DNA of 64,000 nucleotides from Streptomyces sp. MMG1533 (GTDB lineage: Bacteria; Actinomycetota; Actinomycetes; Streptomycetales; Streptomycetaceae). Made by a program: the position numbers and the translations under genes. The first letter of the stretch is position 1; each line of letters begins with the position of its first letter. The stretch spans positions 1 to 64,000 of the forward strand of contig NZ_LGDG01000243.1 in the NCBI RefSeq assembly GCF_001279775.1, read 5' to 3'. Below, in pieces: positions 37,249 through 48,070 of this stretch. The notes under the pieces were generated by a model. It worked only from the letters and a program-made list of their open reading frames with translations. It was not told the origin of the DNA and did no database searches.

Positions 37249-38312
37249 CGGGACGTACTCCGCGGCTGAGCAGGCTGCGCCGGGCGGTGCCCGAGGGGCG
37301 CGCGAGCCGGCCCGTCGAGGCCCGCGGTGCCAAACCGCGCCGCCGCGGCGCCCAGCCCAAGGTCGTCGCCCTCGGCGGCGGCATGGGCCTGTCCGCCTCG
37401 CTCGCCGCCCTGCGCCGGATCACCGGCGACCTCACCGCCGTCGTCACCGTGGCCGACGACGGCGGCTCCAGCGGACGCCTGCGCGACGAGCTGGGCGTGC
37501 TGCCGCCCGGCGACCTGCGCAAGGCGCTGGCCGCGCTGTGCGGCGACGACGACTGGGGCCAGACCTGGGCCCGCGTCATCCAGCACCGCTTCCAGTCCAA
37601 GGGCGACCTGCACGAACACGCGGTCGGCAATCTGCTGATCGTCGCCCTGTGGGAGCAGCTCGGCGACCACGTCCAGGCCCTCGACCTGGTCGGCAGGCTC
37701 CTGGGTGCGCACGGGCGCGTGCTGCCCATGTCCGCCGTACCGCTGGAGCTCCAGGCCCTGGTCAGGGGCCACGACCCGGACCGCCCAGAGGACGTCGACA
37801 CCGTACGGGGACAGGCGACCGTCGCCCTCACACCCGGCGAGGTGCAGTCCGTGCACCTGGTGCCGCACGACCCGCCCGCGGTGCCGGAGGCGGTGGCGGC
37901 CGTCCTCGACGCGGACTGGGTGGTCCTCGGCCCCGGCTCGTGGTTCTCCTCGGTGATCCCGCACCTGCTCGTGCCCGAACTCCTTGACGCGCTCACCCAG
38001 ACGAAGGCCCGCCGGGTACTCTCCCTGAACCTCGCCCCGCAGCCGGGAGAAACCGATGGCTTCTCCCCGCAGCGTCATTTGGAGGTTTTGGGACGACACG
38101 CCCCTAAACTCGCCCTGGACGTGGTGCTGGCCGACGAGGCCGCCGTGCCCGACCGCGATGTGCTCATCGAGGCCGCCAAGCGGCTCGGTGCCGCGGTCGA
38201 GCTGGCCCCGGTCGCCCGGAGGGACGGAACTCCTCGGCACGACCCGGAGCTGTTGGCCGCCGCGTACGACCGTATTTTTCGGATGCATGGAAGGATCGGC
38301 CCATGGCGATGA
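37245..38312 (+). CDS. yvcK: YvcK/GlmR family UDP-GlcNAc-binding protein
   Basis: 355 residues, the CofD-like fold. Motifs are [37 protein letters not shown], and [20 protein letters not shown], then [19 protein letters not shown]. GlmR/YvcK regulates amino-sugar and peptidoglycan precursor flux. It is the third gene of the operon: its ATG overlaps the rapZ stop and its own stop lies 10 bases inside whiA. An N-terminal basic segment (residues 1-37, RRRGAQPK) is a Streptomyces-type extension. Confidence 0.94.
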   Translation: MTGRTPRLSRLRRAVPEGRASRPVEARGAKPRRRGAQPKVVALGGGMGLSASLAALRRITGDLTAVVTVADDGGSSGRLRDELGVLPPGDLRKALAALCGDDDWGQTWARVIQHRFQSKGDLHEHAVGNLLIVALWEQLGDHVQALDLVGRLLGAHGRVLPMSAVPLELQALVRGHDPDRPEDVDTVRGQATVALTPGEVQSVHLVPHDPPAVPEAVAAVLDADWVVLGPGSWFSSVIPHLLVPELLDALTQTKARRVLSLNLAPQPGETDGFSPQRHLEVLGRHAPKLALDVVLADEAAVPDRDVLIEAAKRLGAAVELAPVARRDGTPRHDPELLAAAYDRIFRMHGRIGPWR

Positions 38313-39292
38313 CGGCAGCGGTGAAGGACGAGATCTCCCGGCTCCCCGTCACCCGTACCTGCTGCAGAAAGGCGGAGGTCTCCGCCATTCTGCGGTTCGC
38401 CGGCGGCCTCCATCTGGTGAGCGGGCGCATCGTGATCGAGGCGGAGCTGGACACCGCGATGGCGGCCCGCCGCCTCAAGCGGGACATCCTGGAGATCTTC
38501 GGCCACAGTTCCGAGCTGATCGTGATGGCACCCGGCGGACTGCGCCGCGGCTCGCGCTACGTCGTGCGCGTCGTCGCCGGTGGTGACCAGCTGGCCCGGC
38601 AGACGGGCCTGGTCGACGGGCGGGGCCGTCCGATCCGGGGGCTGCCCCCGCAGGTCGTCTCCGGTGCCACCTGTGACGCGGAGGCGGCCTGGCGCGGCGC
38701 CTTCCTGGCGCACGGCTCGCTCACCGAGCCCGGCCGCTCCTCCTCCCTCGAGGTGACCTGCCCGGGCCCCGAGGCCGCGCTCGCCCTGGTCGGCGCCGCC
38801 CGCCGTCTGTCGATCGCGGCGAAGGCCCGCGAGGTGCGCGGAGTGGACCGGGTCGTCGTCCGTGACGGTGACGCGATCGGCGCCCTGCTGACGCGGCTCG
38901 GCGCCCACGAGTCGGTGCTGGCCTGGGAGGAGCGCCGGATGCGCCGCGAGGTGCGGGCCACGGCGAACCGTCTCGCCAACTTCGACGACGCCAACCTGCG
39001 CCGCTCCGCGCGCGCGGCCGTCGCGGCCGGTGCCCGCGTCCAGCGCGCGCTGGAGATCCTCGCCGACGACGTGCCCGAGCACCTCGCGGCCGCCGGTCGG
39101 CTGCGCATGGACCACAAGCAGGCCTCCCTGGAGGAGCTGGGCGCGCTCGCCGACCCGCCGCTGACCAAGGACGCCGTGGCCGGCCGTATCCGCCGCCTGC
39201 TGGCGATGGCCGACAAGCGGGCCCAGGACCTGGGCATCCCGGGCACGGAGTCCAGCATCACCGAGGAGATGGCGGACAACCTCGTGGGGTGA
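38303..39292 (+). CDS. whiA: DNA-binding protein WhiA
   Basis: 329-residue WhiA, required for sporulation septation in Streptomyces. N-terminal LAGLIDADG-homing-endonuclease-like domains lack nuclease activity ([47 protein letters not shown]), and a C-terminal HTH is seen in [38 protein letters not shown]. WhiA works with WhiB at promoters such as ftsZ. The start at 38303 (MAM) overlaps yvcK; an inner ATG at 38309 is possible. Confidence 0.96.
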   Translation: MAMTAAVKDEISRLPVTRTCCRKAEVSAILRFAGGLHLVSGRIVIEAELDTAMAARRLKRDILEIFGHSSELIVMAPGGLRRGSRYVVRVVAGGDQLARQTGLVDGRGRPIRGLPPQVVSGATCDAEAAWRGAFLAHGSLTEPGRSSSLEVTCPGPEAALALVGAARRLSIAAKAREVRGVDRVVVRDGDAIGALLTRLGAHESVLAWEERRMRREVRATANRLANFDDANLRRSARAAVAAGARVQRALEILADDVPEHLAAAGRLRMDHKQASLEELGALADPPLTKDAVAGRIRRLLAMADKRAQDLGIPGTESSITEEMADNLVG

Positions 39293-39315
39293 ACCCACAG
39301 CACGCTCAACACGCC

Positions 39316-39346
39316 GGTGCCGACGCCCACTTGGGTGATCGGCACC
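39316..39346 (+). terminator. Hairpin after whiA
   Basis: GGTGCCGA (39316-39323) pairs with TCGGCACC (39339-39346) around a 15-base loop, 23 bases after the whiA stop. Probable operon terminator; no T run. Confidence 0.55.
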
Positions 39347-39444
39347 AGCGTTTGCGTGTCGCTGAGGCACCCTTGACTGGATCATGGAGTGACATGAGCC
39401 TGGCATCTGTTCGCTGACGTGGCGAACCACTGCTAGGGGGGTTC

Positions 39445-42396
39445 ATGAGACGAAAAGCGAGACCGATCCTCGCTGTTGGCGCGCTCCTGCTGGGCGGTGC
39501 GGGAATCGCACCCATCGCCCAGGCCGCAGGGAGCGAAGGCTCCACCGATCCGAACGAGGTCAAGGTCTTCCGCGCCGACGTCACGCAGAAGCAGGTACCC
39601 CTGCTGCTGGCGGCCGGCCAGGACGGCCACGAACTCGGTGAGCAGGTACCCGAGAAGGGCGAGGCCACGGTCGAGGTCTACCTCACCGACCAGCAGGCCG
39701 AGAAGCTCCAGGACCAGGGCGTCGACCTCACCGAGCACAAGCTGTCCGCCAAGGCCGAGAACCGCGTCGAGGCCGCCGCCGAGGGTGTGTTCCGCCCGTA
39801 CGGCGGAAGCGGCGGTCTGAAGGAGGAGATCGTCAGGACCGGTCAGGAGAACCCCGACCTCACCAAGGTCGTCTCCATCGGCAAGACGGTCAACGGCCAG
39901 GACATCCTGGCCCTGAAGATGACCAAGGGCGCCAAGAAGTCCAAGGACGGCTCCAAGCCGTCCGTCCTGTACCTGTCCAACCAGCACGCGCGCGAGTGGA
40001 TCACGCCGGAAATGACCCGCCGGCTGATGCACCACTACCTGGACAACTACAAGACGGACAAGAAGATCAAGAAGCTCGTCGACTCGACCGAGCTGTGGTT
40101 CGTGCTGTCGGCCAACCCCGACGGCTACGACTACACCTTCCAGAACTCCGACAACCGCCTGTGGCGCAAGAACCTGCGCGACAACAACAGCGACGGCGCC
40201 ATCACCTCCGGCGACGGCGTCGACCTCAACCGCAACTTCGCCTACAAGTGGGGCTACGACGACGAGGGTTCGTCCCCCAACCCCACCAGCCAGACCTACC
40301 GAGGCAGCGCCCCCGGCTCCGAGCCCGAGACCCGGGCGCTGGACGCCTTCGAGAAGCGGATCGGGTTCACGTACGGCATCAACTACCACTCCGCCGCCGA
40401 ACTCCTCCTCTACGGAGTCGGCTGGCAGGTCGCCACCCCCACCCCGGACGACGTGCTCTACGAGGCGCTAGCCGGCACCCCGGAGAACTCCGCGGTCCCG
40501 GGCTACCACCCGCAGGTCTCCTCGGAGCTGTACACCACCAACGGCGAGGCCGACGGCCACGCGGCGAACGTCAACAGCATGGCGATGTTCACCCCCGAGA
40601 TGTCGACCTGCCAGACCGCCTCGGACCTCGATCCGAACGATGCCTGGAACGCGGCGGACTGCCAGTCGGTCTTCAACTTCCCCGACGACGAGAAGCTGAT
40701 CCAGCAGGAGTTCGCCAAGAACATCCCGTTCGCGCTCTCCCTCGCCGAGACCGCCGCCAAGCCCGACCAGCCGAAGTCCGCGGTCGGCCTGAGTGCCGCC
40801 GACTTCACCCCGGCCGCGTTCTCGACGTCGTACTCGCGAGGAGCGGACCAGGAGGTCTCGGTCGTCGTACGGAGGTCCGTGCGCGACAAGGAACTCAAGT
40901 ACCGCGTCAACGGCGGCCGTACGGAGGACATGGCGCTCAGGGCGTGGAAGGGCGGCGAGACGTACGGCGGTGACGACAACCTCTACTTCGACGAGTACCG
41001 GGCCAAGGTCGCCGACGGCGATCCGGGCGACAAGGTCGAGGTGTGGTTCACCGGCGAGACGAAGAGCGGGAAGGCCGTCTCCAGCGAGCACTTCACGTAC
41101 ACCGTCGCCGAACGTCCCAGAGCGGACACGCTCGTGGTCGCCGAGGAGGGCGCGGCCGCCACGCAGGCGCAGACGTACGTCGACGCGCTGAAGGCCAACG
41201 GCCGCAAGGCGCTGGTGTGGGACGTCGCCACCCAGGGCGCGCCCGACGCGCTCGGCGTGCTGAGCCACTTCGACACCGTCGTCCACTACACCGGCGCGAG
41301 CACCCCGGGCGTCGCCACCCAGCTGGAGCTGCGCGCCTTCCTGAACGAGGGCGGCAAGCTGGTCGAGGCGGGCGAGCTGGCCGGCGGCAACGTCGACCTC
41401 GGCGGCGGCACCCTGTCGAACGACTTCAGCCAGTACTACCTGGGCGCCTACACGCGTACGTCGACCGCCGGGGCCACCGGCTTCACCGGCTCCGGCAAGC
41501 TCGGCGGCTTCACCGGCGCGCTCGGCCCCGCGACCGGCAACCCGCTGGACCGGGCAGGGACGTACGGCGTGACGTCCGACGAACTGCCTGTGGACACGTA
41601 CCCGCAGTTCGCCGGCGCGGGCGCCGGCCGGTTCGCTGGGACGGTCAGCCCGTACGGGCCGTACGCGGGCTCCTACATGGCCGCCGCCGTCCACACCGAC
41701 GACGCCTACAAGCGACTCACCCGGACCGTCGACCTCACCGGCGTGAGCGCGGCCGACGCGCCCACTCTGCGCACCCAGCTGCTGTGGGACACCGAGCCCG
41801 GCTACGACAACGTGCTGGTCGAGGCCCACACCACCGGCGCCGACGACTGGACCACGCTCCCGGAGGCGGGCGGTGCCACCCGCACCACCGTGCCCGCGGA
41901 GTGCGAGGCCGGGTACTACGTGGGCGAGCATCCCCAGCTGGAGCACTACCTGACCGTGGCGGCCGACGGCTGCACCGCGACTGGGACCACCGGCGCGTGG
42001 AACGCCCTCACCGGCGCCTCCAGCGGCTGGCAGCAGGTGAACTTCGACCTGAGCGCGTACGCCGGGAAGTCGGTCGAGGTCTCGATCAGCTACGTCACCG
42101 ACCCGGGCAGCGGCGGTCACGGCGTCCTCGCCGACGATGCCTCGCTGGTCGTCGGCGGCACCCCCACCCAGGCCGAGGGCTTCGAGACGTCGCTGGGCGT
42201 CTGGAGCGCGGCCGGACCGCCCGCGGGCAGCCCGGCCGTCCTCAAGGACTGGGCGCGCACCGGGGCGCTCTTCCAGACGTACGGAGCGGTCACCACGGAC
42301 GACACCGTGCTGCTGGGGTTCGGCCTGGAACACGTCGTTTCCGCGGCCGAGCGGACGGCTCTGGTGAAGAAGGCACTCGCGGCCCTCGACGGGTGA
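39445..42396 (+). CDS. Secreted M14-family zinc carboxypeptidase
   Basis: 983 residues with a signal peptide (about residues 1-28, ending AQAAG), a propeptide-like segment to ~residue 115 and the M14 catalytic domain to ~residue 440. Zinc ligands are His181 and Glu184 (NQHAREW) and His315 (INYHSAAE). The conserved substrate region is NPDGYDYTFQNSDNRLWRKN, and catalytic Glu385 is in FTPEMS. The last ~550 residues hold beta-rich domains including a jelly-roll-type segment (LRTQLLWDTEPGYDNVLVEAHT). It is an extracellular exopeptidase, probably for peptide feeding. Distinct 150-base gap upstream; its own unit. Confidence 0.93.
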   Translation: MRRKARPILAVGALLLGGAGIAPIAQAAGSEGSTDPNEVKVFRADVTQKQVPLLLAAGQDGHELGEQVPEKGEATVEVYLTDQQAEKLQDQGVDLTEHKLSAKAENRVEAAAEGVFRPYGGSGGLKEEIVRTGQENPDLTKVVSIGKTVNGQDILALKMTKGAKKSKDGSKPSVLYLSNQHAREWITPEMTRRLMHHYLDNYKTDKKIKKLVDSTELWFVLSANPDGYDYTFQNSDNRLWRKNLRDNNSDGAITSGDGVDLNRNFAYKWGYDDEGSSPNPTSQTYRGSAPGSEPETRALDAFEKRIGFTYGINYHSAAELLLYGVGWQVATPTPDDVLYEALAGTPENSAVPGYHPQVSSELYTTNGEADGHAANVNSMAMFTPEMSTCQTASDLDPNDAWNAADCQSVFNFPDDEKLIQQEFAKNIPFALSLAETAAKPDQPKSAVGLSAADFTPAAFSTSYSRGADQEVSVVVRRSVRDKELKYRVNGGRTEDMALRAWKGGETYGGDDNLYFDEYRAKVADGDPGDKVEVWFTGETKSGKAVSSEHFTYTVAERPRADTLVVAEEGAAATQAQTYVDALKANGRKALVWDVATQGAPDALGVLSHFDTVVHYTGASTPGVATQLELRAFLNEGGKLVEAGELAGGNVDLGGGTLSNDFSQYYLGAYTRTSTAGATGFTGSGKLGGFTGALGPATGNPLDRAGTYGVTSDELPVDTYPQFAGAGAGRFAGTVSPYGPYAGSYMAAAVHTDDAYKRLTRTVDLTGVSAADAPTLRTQLLWDTEPGYDNVLVEAHTTGADDWTTLPEAGGATRTTVPAECEAGYYVGEHPQLEHYLTVAADGCTATGTTGAWNALTGASSGWQQVNFDLSAYAGKSVEVSISYVTDPGSGGHGVLADDASLVVGGTPTQAEGFETSLGVWSAAGPPAGSPAVLKDWARTGALFQTYGAVTTDDTVLLGFGLEHVVSAAERTALVKKALAALDG

Positions 42397-42444
42397 ACCT
42401 GCCTGGTCAACCGCGTGTGACCCTTAGTGGTCAAATCGGGTGAT

Positions 42445-42495
42445 CGGGCCTTCGGGCCCGGGCGGTCCGTACCCCTACTGGCGGGTACGGACCGC
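42445..42495 (+). terminator. Double hairpin terminator after the carboxypeptidase gene
   Basis: Two hairpins: CGGGCC-TTCG-GGCCCG (42445-42460) and a 13-base perfect pair, GCGGTCCGTACCC (42462-42474) with its complement at 42483-42495 around eight loop bases. A TAGGGT -10-like hexamer (42545-42550), perhaps for gap, lies further down. Confidence 0.75.
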
Positions 42496-42547
42496 ACTGC
42501 CGTGTATGGGGCATCTCGATGTCACCCCGGCGCCCTCAGAGAGGTAG

Positions 42548-43633
<1,086 letters not shown>

Positions 43634-43664
43634 TCAACAGAGCAGGCACTTTGATGTGAGAGCA

Positions 43665-43700
43665 GGGCTCGGGCAGCGCAGGGACGCGCTGCCCGAGCCC
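43665..43700 (+). terminator. Hairpin between gap and pgk
   Basis: A 15-base perfect inverted repeat, GGGCTCGGGCAGCGC (43665-43679) and its complement (43686-43700), with a six-base loop. It may terminate most gap messages or stabilise the 3' end. Confidence 0.8.
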
Positions 43701-43729
43701 TGACTCACGTACGGATCAGCCCTCTTACG

Positions 43730-43756
43730 ATCACGAGCGTCACGAGCATCACGAGC
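43730..43756 (+). repeat. Three 9-base repeats (RTCACGAGC) before pgk
   Basis: ATCACGAGC, GTCACGAGC, ATCACGAGC in direct tandem, 20 bases upstream of the pgk ATG and just before its ribosome site (AGGAG at ~43764). Confidence 0.85.
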
Positions 43757-43776
43757 CCTCCTCAGGAGTTCCCTCA

Positions 43777-44988
43777 ATGAAGACGATCGACGAACTTCTC
43801 GCCGAAGGCGTCGCCGGCAAGCGGATCTTCGTCCGCGCCGACCTGAACGTGCCGCTGGACGGCACCACCATCACCGACGACGGCCGCATCCGCGCCGTCC
43901 TGCCCACCGTCAAGGCCCTCGCCGAGGCGGGCGCCCGGGTGGTCGTCGCCTCGCACCTGGGCCGCCCCAAGGGCGCCCCGGACCCGGCCTTCTCGCTCGG
44001 TCCGGCCGCCGCGCGCCTCGGTGAACTCCTCGGCGTCGAGGTGGCGTTCGCGACCGACACGGTCGGCGAGTCCGCCCGGTCCACCGTCGCCGGCCTCGCC
44101 GACGGCTCGGTCGCCGTCATCGAGAACCTGCGCTTCAACGCCGGTGAGACGTCCAAGGACGACGCCGAGCGCGGTGCCTTCGCCGATCAGCTCACGGCCC
44201 TCGCCGACGTGTACGTGGGCGACGGTTTCGGCGCGGTGCACCGCAAGCACGCCTCGGTCTTCGACCTCCCGGCCCGCCTGCCGCACGCCGCCGGCTTCCT
44301 CATCGCCACCGAGGTCGCCGTCCTGAAGAAGCTCACCGAGGACGTCAAGCGCCCGTACGTGGTCGCGCTCGGCGGTGCCAAGGTCTCCGACAAGCTCGCC
44401 GTCATCGACCAGCTGCTGGGCAAGGCCGACCGCATCCTGATCGGCGGCGGCATGGCGTACACCTTCCTGAAGGCCAAGGGGTACGAGATCGGCAAGTCCC
44501 TCCTCCAGGAGGACCAGATCCCGGCCGTCCAGGAGTACGTCGAGCGGGCGCAGAAGAACGGCGTCGAACTGGTCCTCCCGGTCGACGTGGTCGTCGCCCC
44601 CGAGTTCCCGGACCTGAAGACCAAGGCGGCGTCGAATCCCGCCACCGTCGCCGCGGACGCCGTCCCCGCCGACCAGATGGGCCTGGACATCGGTCCGGAG
44701 TCCCGCAAGCTGTACGCCTCGAAGATCACCGACGCCGCCACCGTCTTCTGGAACGGCCCGATGGGCGTCTTCGAGCACCCTGATTTCGCCGAGGGCACCA
44801 AGGCGGTCGCCCAGGCCCTCCTCGACTCCCCGGCCTTCACGGTCGTCGGCGGTGGCGACTCCGCCGCGGCCGTCCGCATCCTGGGCTTCGACGAGAACGC
44901 ATTCGGCCACATCTCGACCGGCGGCGGCGCTTCCCTCGAATACCTCGAGGGCAAGACGCTCCCCGGCCTCGCCGCACTGGAGGACTGA
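43777..44988 (+). CDS. pgk: Phosphoglycerate kinase
   Basis: 403-residue PGK, which forms ATP from 1,3-bisphosphoglycerate. N-terminal RADLNVPLDG, the VVVASHLGRPKG segment, hinge region VALGGAKVSDKL, nucleotide-binding FWNGPMGVFE and the C-terminal GGGDSAAAVRILG and HISTGGGASLEYLEGKTLPG. Typical length. The ATG at 43777 has AGGAG upstream. tpiA starts six bases after its stop, so they are one unit. Confidence 0.97.
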   Translation: MKTIDELLAEGVAGKRIFVRADLNVPLDGTTITDDGRIRAVLPTVKALAEAGARVVVASHLGRPKGAPDPAFSLGPAAARLGELLGVEVAFATDTVGESARSTVAGLADGSVAVIENLRFNAGETSKDDAERGAFADQLTALADVYVGDGFGAVHRKHASVFDLPARLPHAAGFLIATEVAVLKKLTEDVKRPYVVALGGAKVSDKLAVIDQLLGKADRILIGGGMAYTFLKAKGYEIGKSLLQEDQIPAVQEYVERAQKNGVELVLPVDVVVAPEFPDLKTKAASNPATVAADAVPADQMGLDIGPESRKLYASKITDAATVFWNGPMGVFEHPDFAEGTKAVAQALLDSPAFTVVGGGDSAAAVRILGFDENAFGHISTGGGASLEYLEGKTLPGLAALED

Positions 44989-44994
44989 CCCCTT

Positions 44995-45783
44995 ATGGCC
45001 ACTATTTCTTCGGGGCGCACGCCGCTGATGGCGGGCAACTGGAAGATGAACCTCAACCACCTCGAGGCCATCGCCCACGTCCAGAAGCTCGCCTTCGCCC
45101 TGGCCGACAAGGACTACGACGCCGTCGAGGTCGCCGTCCTGCCGCCCTTCACCGACCTGCGCTCCGTGCAGACCCTGGTCGACGGCGACAAGCTCAAGAT
45201 CAAGTACGGTGCCCAGGACATCTCGGCGCACGACTCCGGTGCCTACACCGGCGAGATCTCCGGCTCGATGCTGGCCAAGCTGAAGTGCACGTACGTGGCG
45301 ATCGGCCACTCCGAGCGCCGCCAGTACCACAACGAGACCGACGAGCTGGTCAACGCCAAGGTCAAGGCCGCCTACAAGCACGGTCTGACCCCGATCCTGT
45401 GCGTCGGCGAGGAGTTGGAGGTCCGCGAGGCGGGCAACCACGTCACGCACACGCTCACCCAGGTCGAGGGCGGCCTCAAGGGCGTTCCGGCCGAGCAGGC
45501 CGAGTCCGTCGTGATCGCCTATGAGCCCGTCTGGGCCATCGGCACCGGCAAGGTCTGCGGCGCCGAGGACGCCCAGGAGGTCTGCGCGGCCATCCGTGGC
45601 AAGCTCGCCGAGCTGTACACGCAGGAGCTGGCCGACAAGGTCCGCATCCAGTACGGCGGCTCCGTGAAGTCCGGCAACGTCGCCGAGATCATGGCCCAGG
45701 CCGACATCGACGGTGCTCTGGTCGGCGGTGCCTCGCTGGACGCGGACGAGTTCGTCAAGATCGCGCGCTTCCGCGACCAGTGA
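44995..45783 (+). CDS. tpiA: Triosephosphate isomerase
   Basis: 262-residue TIM barrel that interconverts dihydroxyacetone phosphate and glyceraldehyde 3-phosphate. AGNWKMNLN with the catalytic Lys, [12 protein letters not shown] with the catalytic His, [15 protein letters not shown] with the catalytic Glu, and the phosphate-binding YGGSVKSGN and GALVGGASL loops. The start at 44995 gives a few residues more than the core; the AGGAC-type site upstream is weak, fitting coupling to pgk. About 95 bases on, secG begins. Confidence 0.96.
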   Translation: MATISSGRTPLMAGNWKMNLNHLEAIAHVQKLAFALADKDYDAVEVAVLPPFTDLRSVQTLVDGDKLKIKYGAQDISAHDSGAYTGEISGSMLAKLKCTYVAIGHSERRQYHNETDELVNAKVKAAYKHGLTPILCVGEELEVREAGNHVTHTLTQVEGGLKGVPAEQAESVVIAYEPVWAIGTGKVCGAEDAQEVCAAIRGKLAELYTQELADKVRIQYGGSVKSGNVAEIMAQADIDGALVGGASLDADEFVKIARFRDQ

Positions 45784-45879
45784 GTATGCGGTAGCGACGG
45801 AACGTCGTACTCTTGCGGGGGCGCAGCGCTGTCGCTGTGCCCCCGTCGTCTATCCAGATCCGAGGAAGTTGGTCCAGCC

Positions 45880-46116
45880 GTGGTTATGGGGTTTTCGATC
45901 GCCCTGATCGTCTTCAGCCTGCTGATGATGCTGCTGGTGCTGATGCACAAGGGCAAGGGCGGCGGCCTCTCCGACATGTTCGGTGGCGGCATGCAGTCGT
46001 CCGTCGGTGGCTCCTCGGTCGCCGAGCGCAACCTCGACCGCATCACCGTGGTGGTCGGTCTGTTGTGGTTTGCGTGCATTGTCGTGCTCGGTCTGCTGAT
46101 GAAGGCGAACAACTGA
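45880..46116 (+). CDS. secG: Preprotein translocase subunit SecG
   Basis: 78-residue SecG, an accessory subunit of the SecYEG export channel. Two membrane segments (about residues 4-20 and 55-73) flank the conserved cytoplasmic loop with GKGGGLSDMFGGGMQSSVGGSSVAERNLD. The start is the GTG at 45880 (MVMGFS) or the ATG at 45886. The gap before it holds a GC-rich hairpin (45816-45845). It sits in the usual gap-pgk-tpi-secG order. Confidence 0.92.
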   Translation: MVMGFSIALIVFSLLMMLLVLMHKGKGGGLSDMFGGGMQSSVGGSSVAERNLDRITVVVGLLWFACIVVLGLLMKANN

Positions 46117-46154
46117 TCAGCGTCGCACACGCAGCACGCCCGATCCGCACGTAA

Positions 46155-46200
46155 GGCCCCATGTTCGGTACGCGCACCTTTGCGCGGCCTATCATGGGGC
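46155..46200 (+). terminator. Hairpin after secG
   Basis: GCCCCATG (46155-46162) pairs with CATGGGGC (46193-46200), with a GCGC/GCGC pair inside. It lies ~40 bases after the secG stop and likely ends the glycolytic/secG unit. Confidence 0.65.
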
Positions 46201-46329
46201 TTGCGTCTGTGTGTGGGAGCTGTAACTCGAATCACTGGACGCGCGTTGGGCCTTACGTAGACTGAGGCGCTCGCAGCGAAGCGAAACGCCGACTCGCTTT
46301 GCGGCACCATCACGCAGGGAGTTACGACC

Positions 46330-46665
46330 GTGGCAAGTGGCAACGCGATCCGAGGAAGCCGGGTCGGGGCGGGGCCGATGGGCGAGGCCGAGCGGGGCGA
46401 GTCCGCGCCCCGGCTGCGCATCTCCTTCTGGTGCTCCAACGGGCACGAAACGGTGCCCAGCTTCGCCAGCGACGCGCAGGTTCCCGAAACCTGGGACTGC
46501 CCGCGCTGTGGCTTTCCAGCCGGTCAGGACCGGGACAACCCGCCGGACCCACCGCGCACCGAGCCCTACAAGACGCACCTCGCCTATGTACGGGAGCGGC
46601 GCAGCGACGCGGACGGTGAGGCGATCCTCGCCGAGGCGCTCGCCAAACTGCGGGGCGAAATCTAG
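46330..46665 (+). CDS. rbpA: RNA polymerase-binding protein RbpA
   Basis: 111-residue RbpA, an actinobacterial activator that binds the primary sigma factor and RNA polymerase. A flexible basic N-terminus (AIRGSRVGAGP) is followed by the conserved core with a zinc-type CSNGHE and CPRCG pair and the C-terminal sigma-binding helix (RSDADGEAILAEALAKLRGEI). The GTG start at 46330 has GGAG about ten bases upstream. Own unit: hairpins lie on both sides. Promoter of the sigma-R class is known for orthologues, but I could not place it with confidence here. Confidence 0.95.
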   Translation: MASGNAIRGSRVGAGPMGEAERGESAPRLRISFWCSNGHETVPSFASDAQVPETWDCPRCGFPAGQDRDNPPDPPRTEPYKTHLAYVRERRSDADGEAILAEALAKLRGEI

Positions 46666-46675
46666 GAATTGAGAG

Positions 46676-46705
46676 CCGGCCGGGCATCCATGGATGCCCG
46701 GCCGG
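46676..46705 (+). terminator. 30-base perfect palindrome after rbpA
   Basis: CCGGCCGGGCATCCA (46676-46690) and its exact complement (46691-46705). It starts ten bases after the rbpA stop. Strong terminator-like hairpin, though without a T run. Confidence 0.8.
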
Positions 46706-46748
46706 ACTTGTCGGGAGCCCCGAGGACCGGCTGTCGCGCCGAGTCCGA

Positions 46749-46771
46749 TTGTCAGTGGTGCCCTCTACGGT
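46749..46771 (+). promoter_or_regulatory. RecA-independent DNA-damage (PafBC-type) promoter of an MFS gene
   Basis: TTGTCAGTG (46749-46757), eight bases, TACGGT (46766-46771): a full consensus match. Thirty bases separate the -10 from the MFS GTG, enough for a short leader with a ribosome site. Confidence 0.82.
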
Positions 46772-46801
46772 TTGTGAACAGGCGAATCGTGAGGGGGGAC
46801 T

Positions 46802-48070
46802 GTGGCGACGGCTGATGCGACGGGCGTGGATGTGCCCGCGTGGCGCGGGGGATTCGGGCGGTTGTGGACCGCCGCCGTGGTGTCGCGGTTCGGCGACGCG
46901 CTGCGGAACGCGGCGCTGCCCCTGCTCGCCGTGCAGCTCACCCACGATCCCCTCGTCATCGCGTCCGTCACCGCCTGCGGCTATGTGCCCTGGCTGCTGT
47001 TCGGGCTGCTCGGCGGGGCCGTCGCGGACCGCGTGGACCAGCGGCGGGCGATGTGGGCGGTGGACGCGGTACGAGCGCTGCTCGTCGCCTGCTTCGCGCT
47101 CGCCGTCGGCCTCGGGCACGCGTCGATCCCCCTGCTGCTCGTGCTCGCCTTCTCGCTGACCACGCTCCAGACGCTCTTCGACAACGCCTCCACCGCCCTG
47201 CTGCCGTCCCTGGTGGACCGCGGGGCCCTGGGCAGTGCCAACGCCAGGCTGATGACCGGCCAGCAGCTCGCGGGCGGCCTGCTGGCGGCCCCGGTCGTGC
47301 CGCTGCTGCTGACGGTCGGGGCGGCCATACCGTTCGCGGCCGACGCGAGCACCTATCTGCTGGCCGCCGCCCTCGTGGCATCGCTGCGGGTGACGCCGCC
47401 CGACCGGGAGCCACGCCCGGCCGGCAGCACCCTCCGGGCGGAAATAGGCGAAGGCATGCGCGCGCTCTGGCACGATCGCGTGCTGCGGGCGATCTGCGTG
47501 GCCACCCTCCTGTGCAACGTCGGAGTGGGCGCTCTGATCGCCACGCTGGTCCTGCACGTGACGCGCTGGCTGCACGCGGGTGAAGCGGAGTACGCGGCCG
47601 TGCTGACGGCGTTCTCGGTCGGCAGCCTCGCCGGCGGTTTCCTCGCCCAGCGAGTGGCGCGCCGGAGCGGGAGGGCACGCGCCCTGCTCCTGGCCGGATG
47701 CGTCCAGACGGTCTCCCTCCTTCTCATGGGTTCCGTCCGTCACCTGGCCGCCCTCATGGCGGGCATGCTGCTGCTCGGCGCCATGAACATGGTGTGGAAC
47801 GTCAACCAGGTCACCCTGATGCAGCAGCGCAGCCCCGAGGCCATGGTGGGCCGCATCGCCGCCGCCTTCCGTACGGCCTCGACGTCCGGAGCGCCGCTCG
47901 GCGCGCTGCTGGGCGGAGCCGTGGCCGGGGCCTTCGGGCTGAACGCACCCGCCCTGCTGGGGGCCGTCCTCTTCGCGCTCGCCGTCACCTCGTTGATACC
48001 GGCGGGGAAGCCGGACGTATCTGATGTTGCGTCGGACGACGACGCCAGGACAGGTCCTGTCACGCGCTGA
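46802..48070 (+). CDS. MFS transporter (probable drug or metabolite exporter)
   Basis: 422 residues with ten to twelve membrane helices. The MFS family signature near the first cytoplasmic loop reads LLGGAVADRVDQRRAMWAVD, and the second half has FLAQRVARRSGRARALLLAG. Two halves are separated by a cytoplasmic region near residues 200-230. The MFS_3/EntS type exports siderophores or drugs; the substrate is unknown. The GTG at 46802 has a GGGGGG/A-type site. It lies behind a consensus DNA-damage promoter, which is unusual for such a gene. Confidence 0.87.
   Translation: MATADATGVDVPAWRGGFGRLWTAAVVSRFGDALRNAALPLLAVQLTHDPLVIASVTACGYVPWLLFGLLGGAVADRVDQRRAMWAVDAVRALLVACFALAVGLGHASIPLLLVLAFSLTTLQTLFDNASTALLPSLVDRGALGSANARLMTGQQLAGGLLAAPVVPLLLTVGAAIPFAADASTYLLAAALVASLRVTPPDREPRPAGSTLRAEIGEGMRALWHDRVLRAICVATLLCNVGVGALIATLVLHVTRWLHAGEAEYAAVLTAFSVGSLAGGFLAQRVARRSGRARALLLAGCVQTVSLLLMGSVRHLAALMAGMLLLGAMNMVWNVNQVTLMQQRSPEAMVGRIAAAFRTASTSGAPLGALLGGAVAGAFGLNAPALLGAVLFALAVTSLIPAGKPDVSDVASDDDARTGPVTR

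Noticed and set aside
39350..39400. TGTCGCTG-N8-TTGACT before the carboxypeptidase gene
   Set aside because: The second hexamer does not fit TANNNT, and it is ~75 bases from the start. Not counted as a damage promoter.
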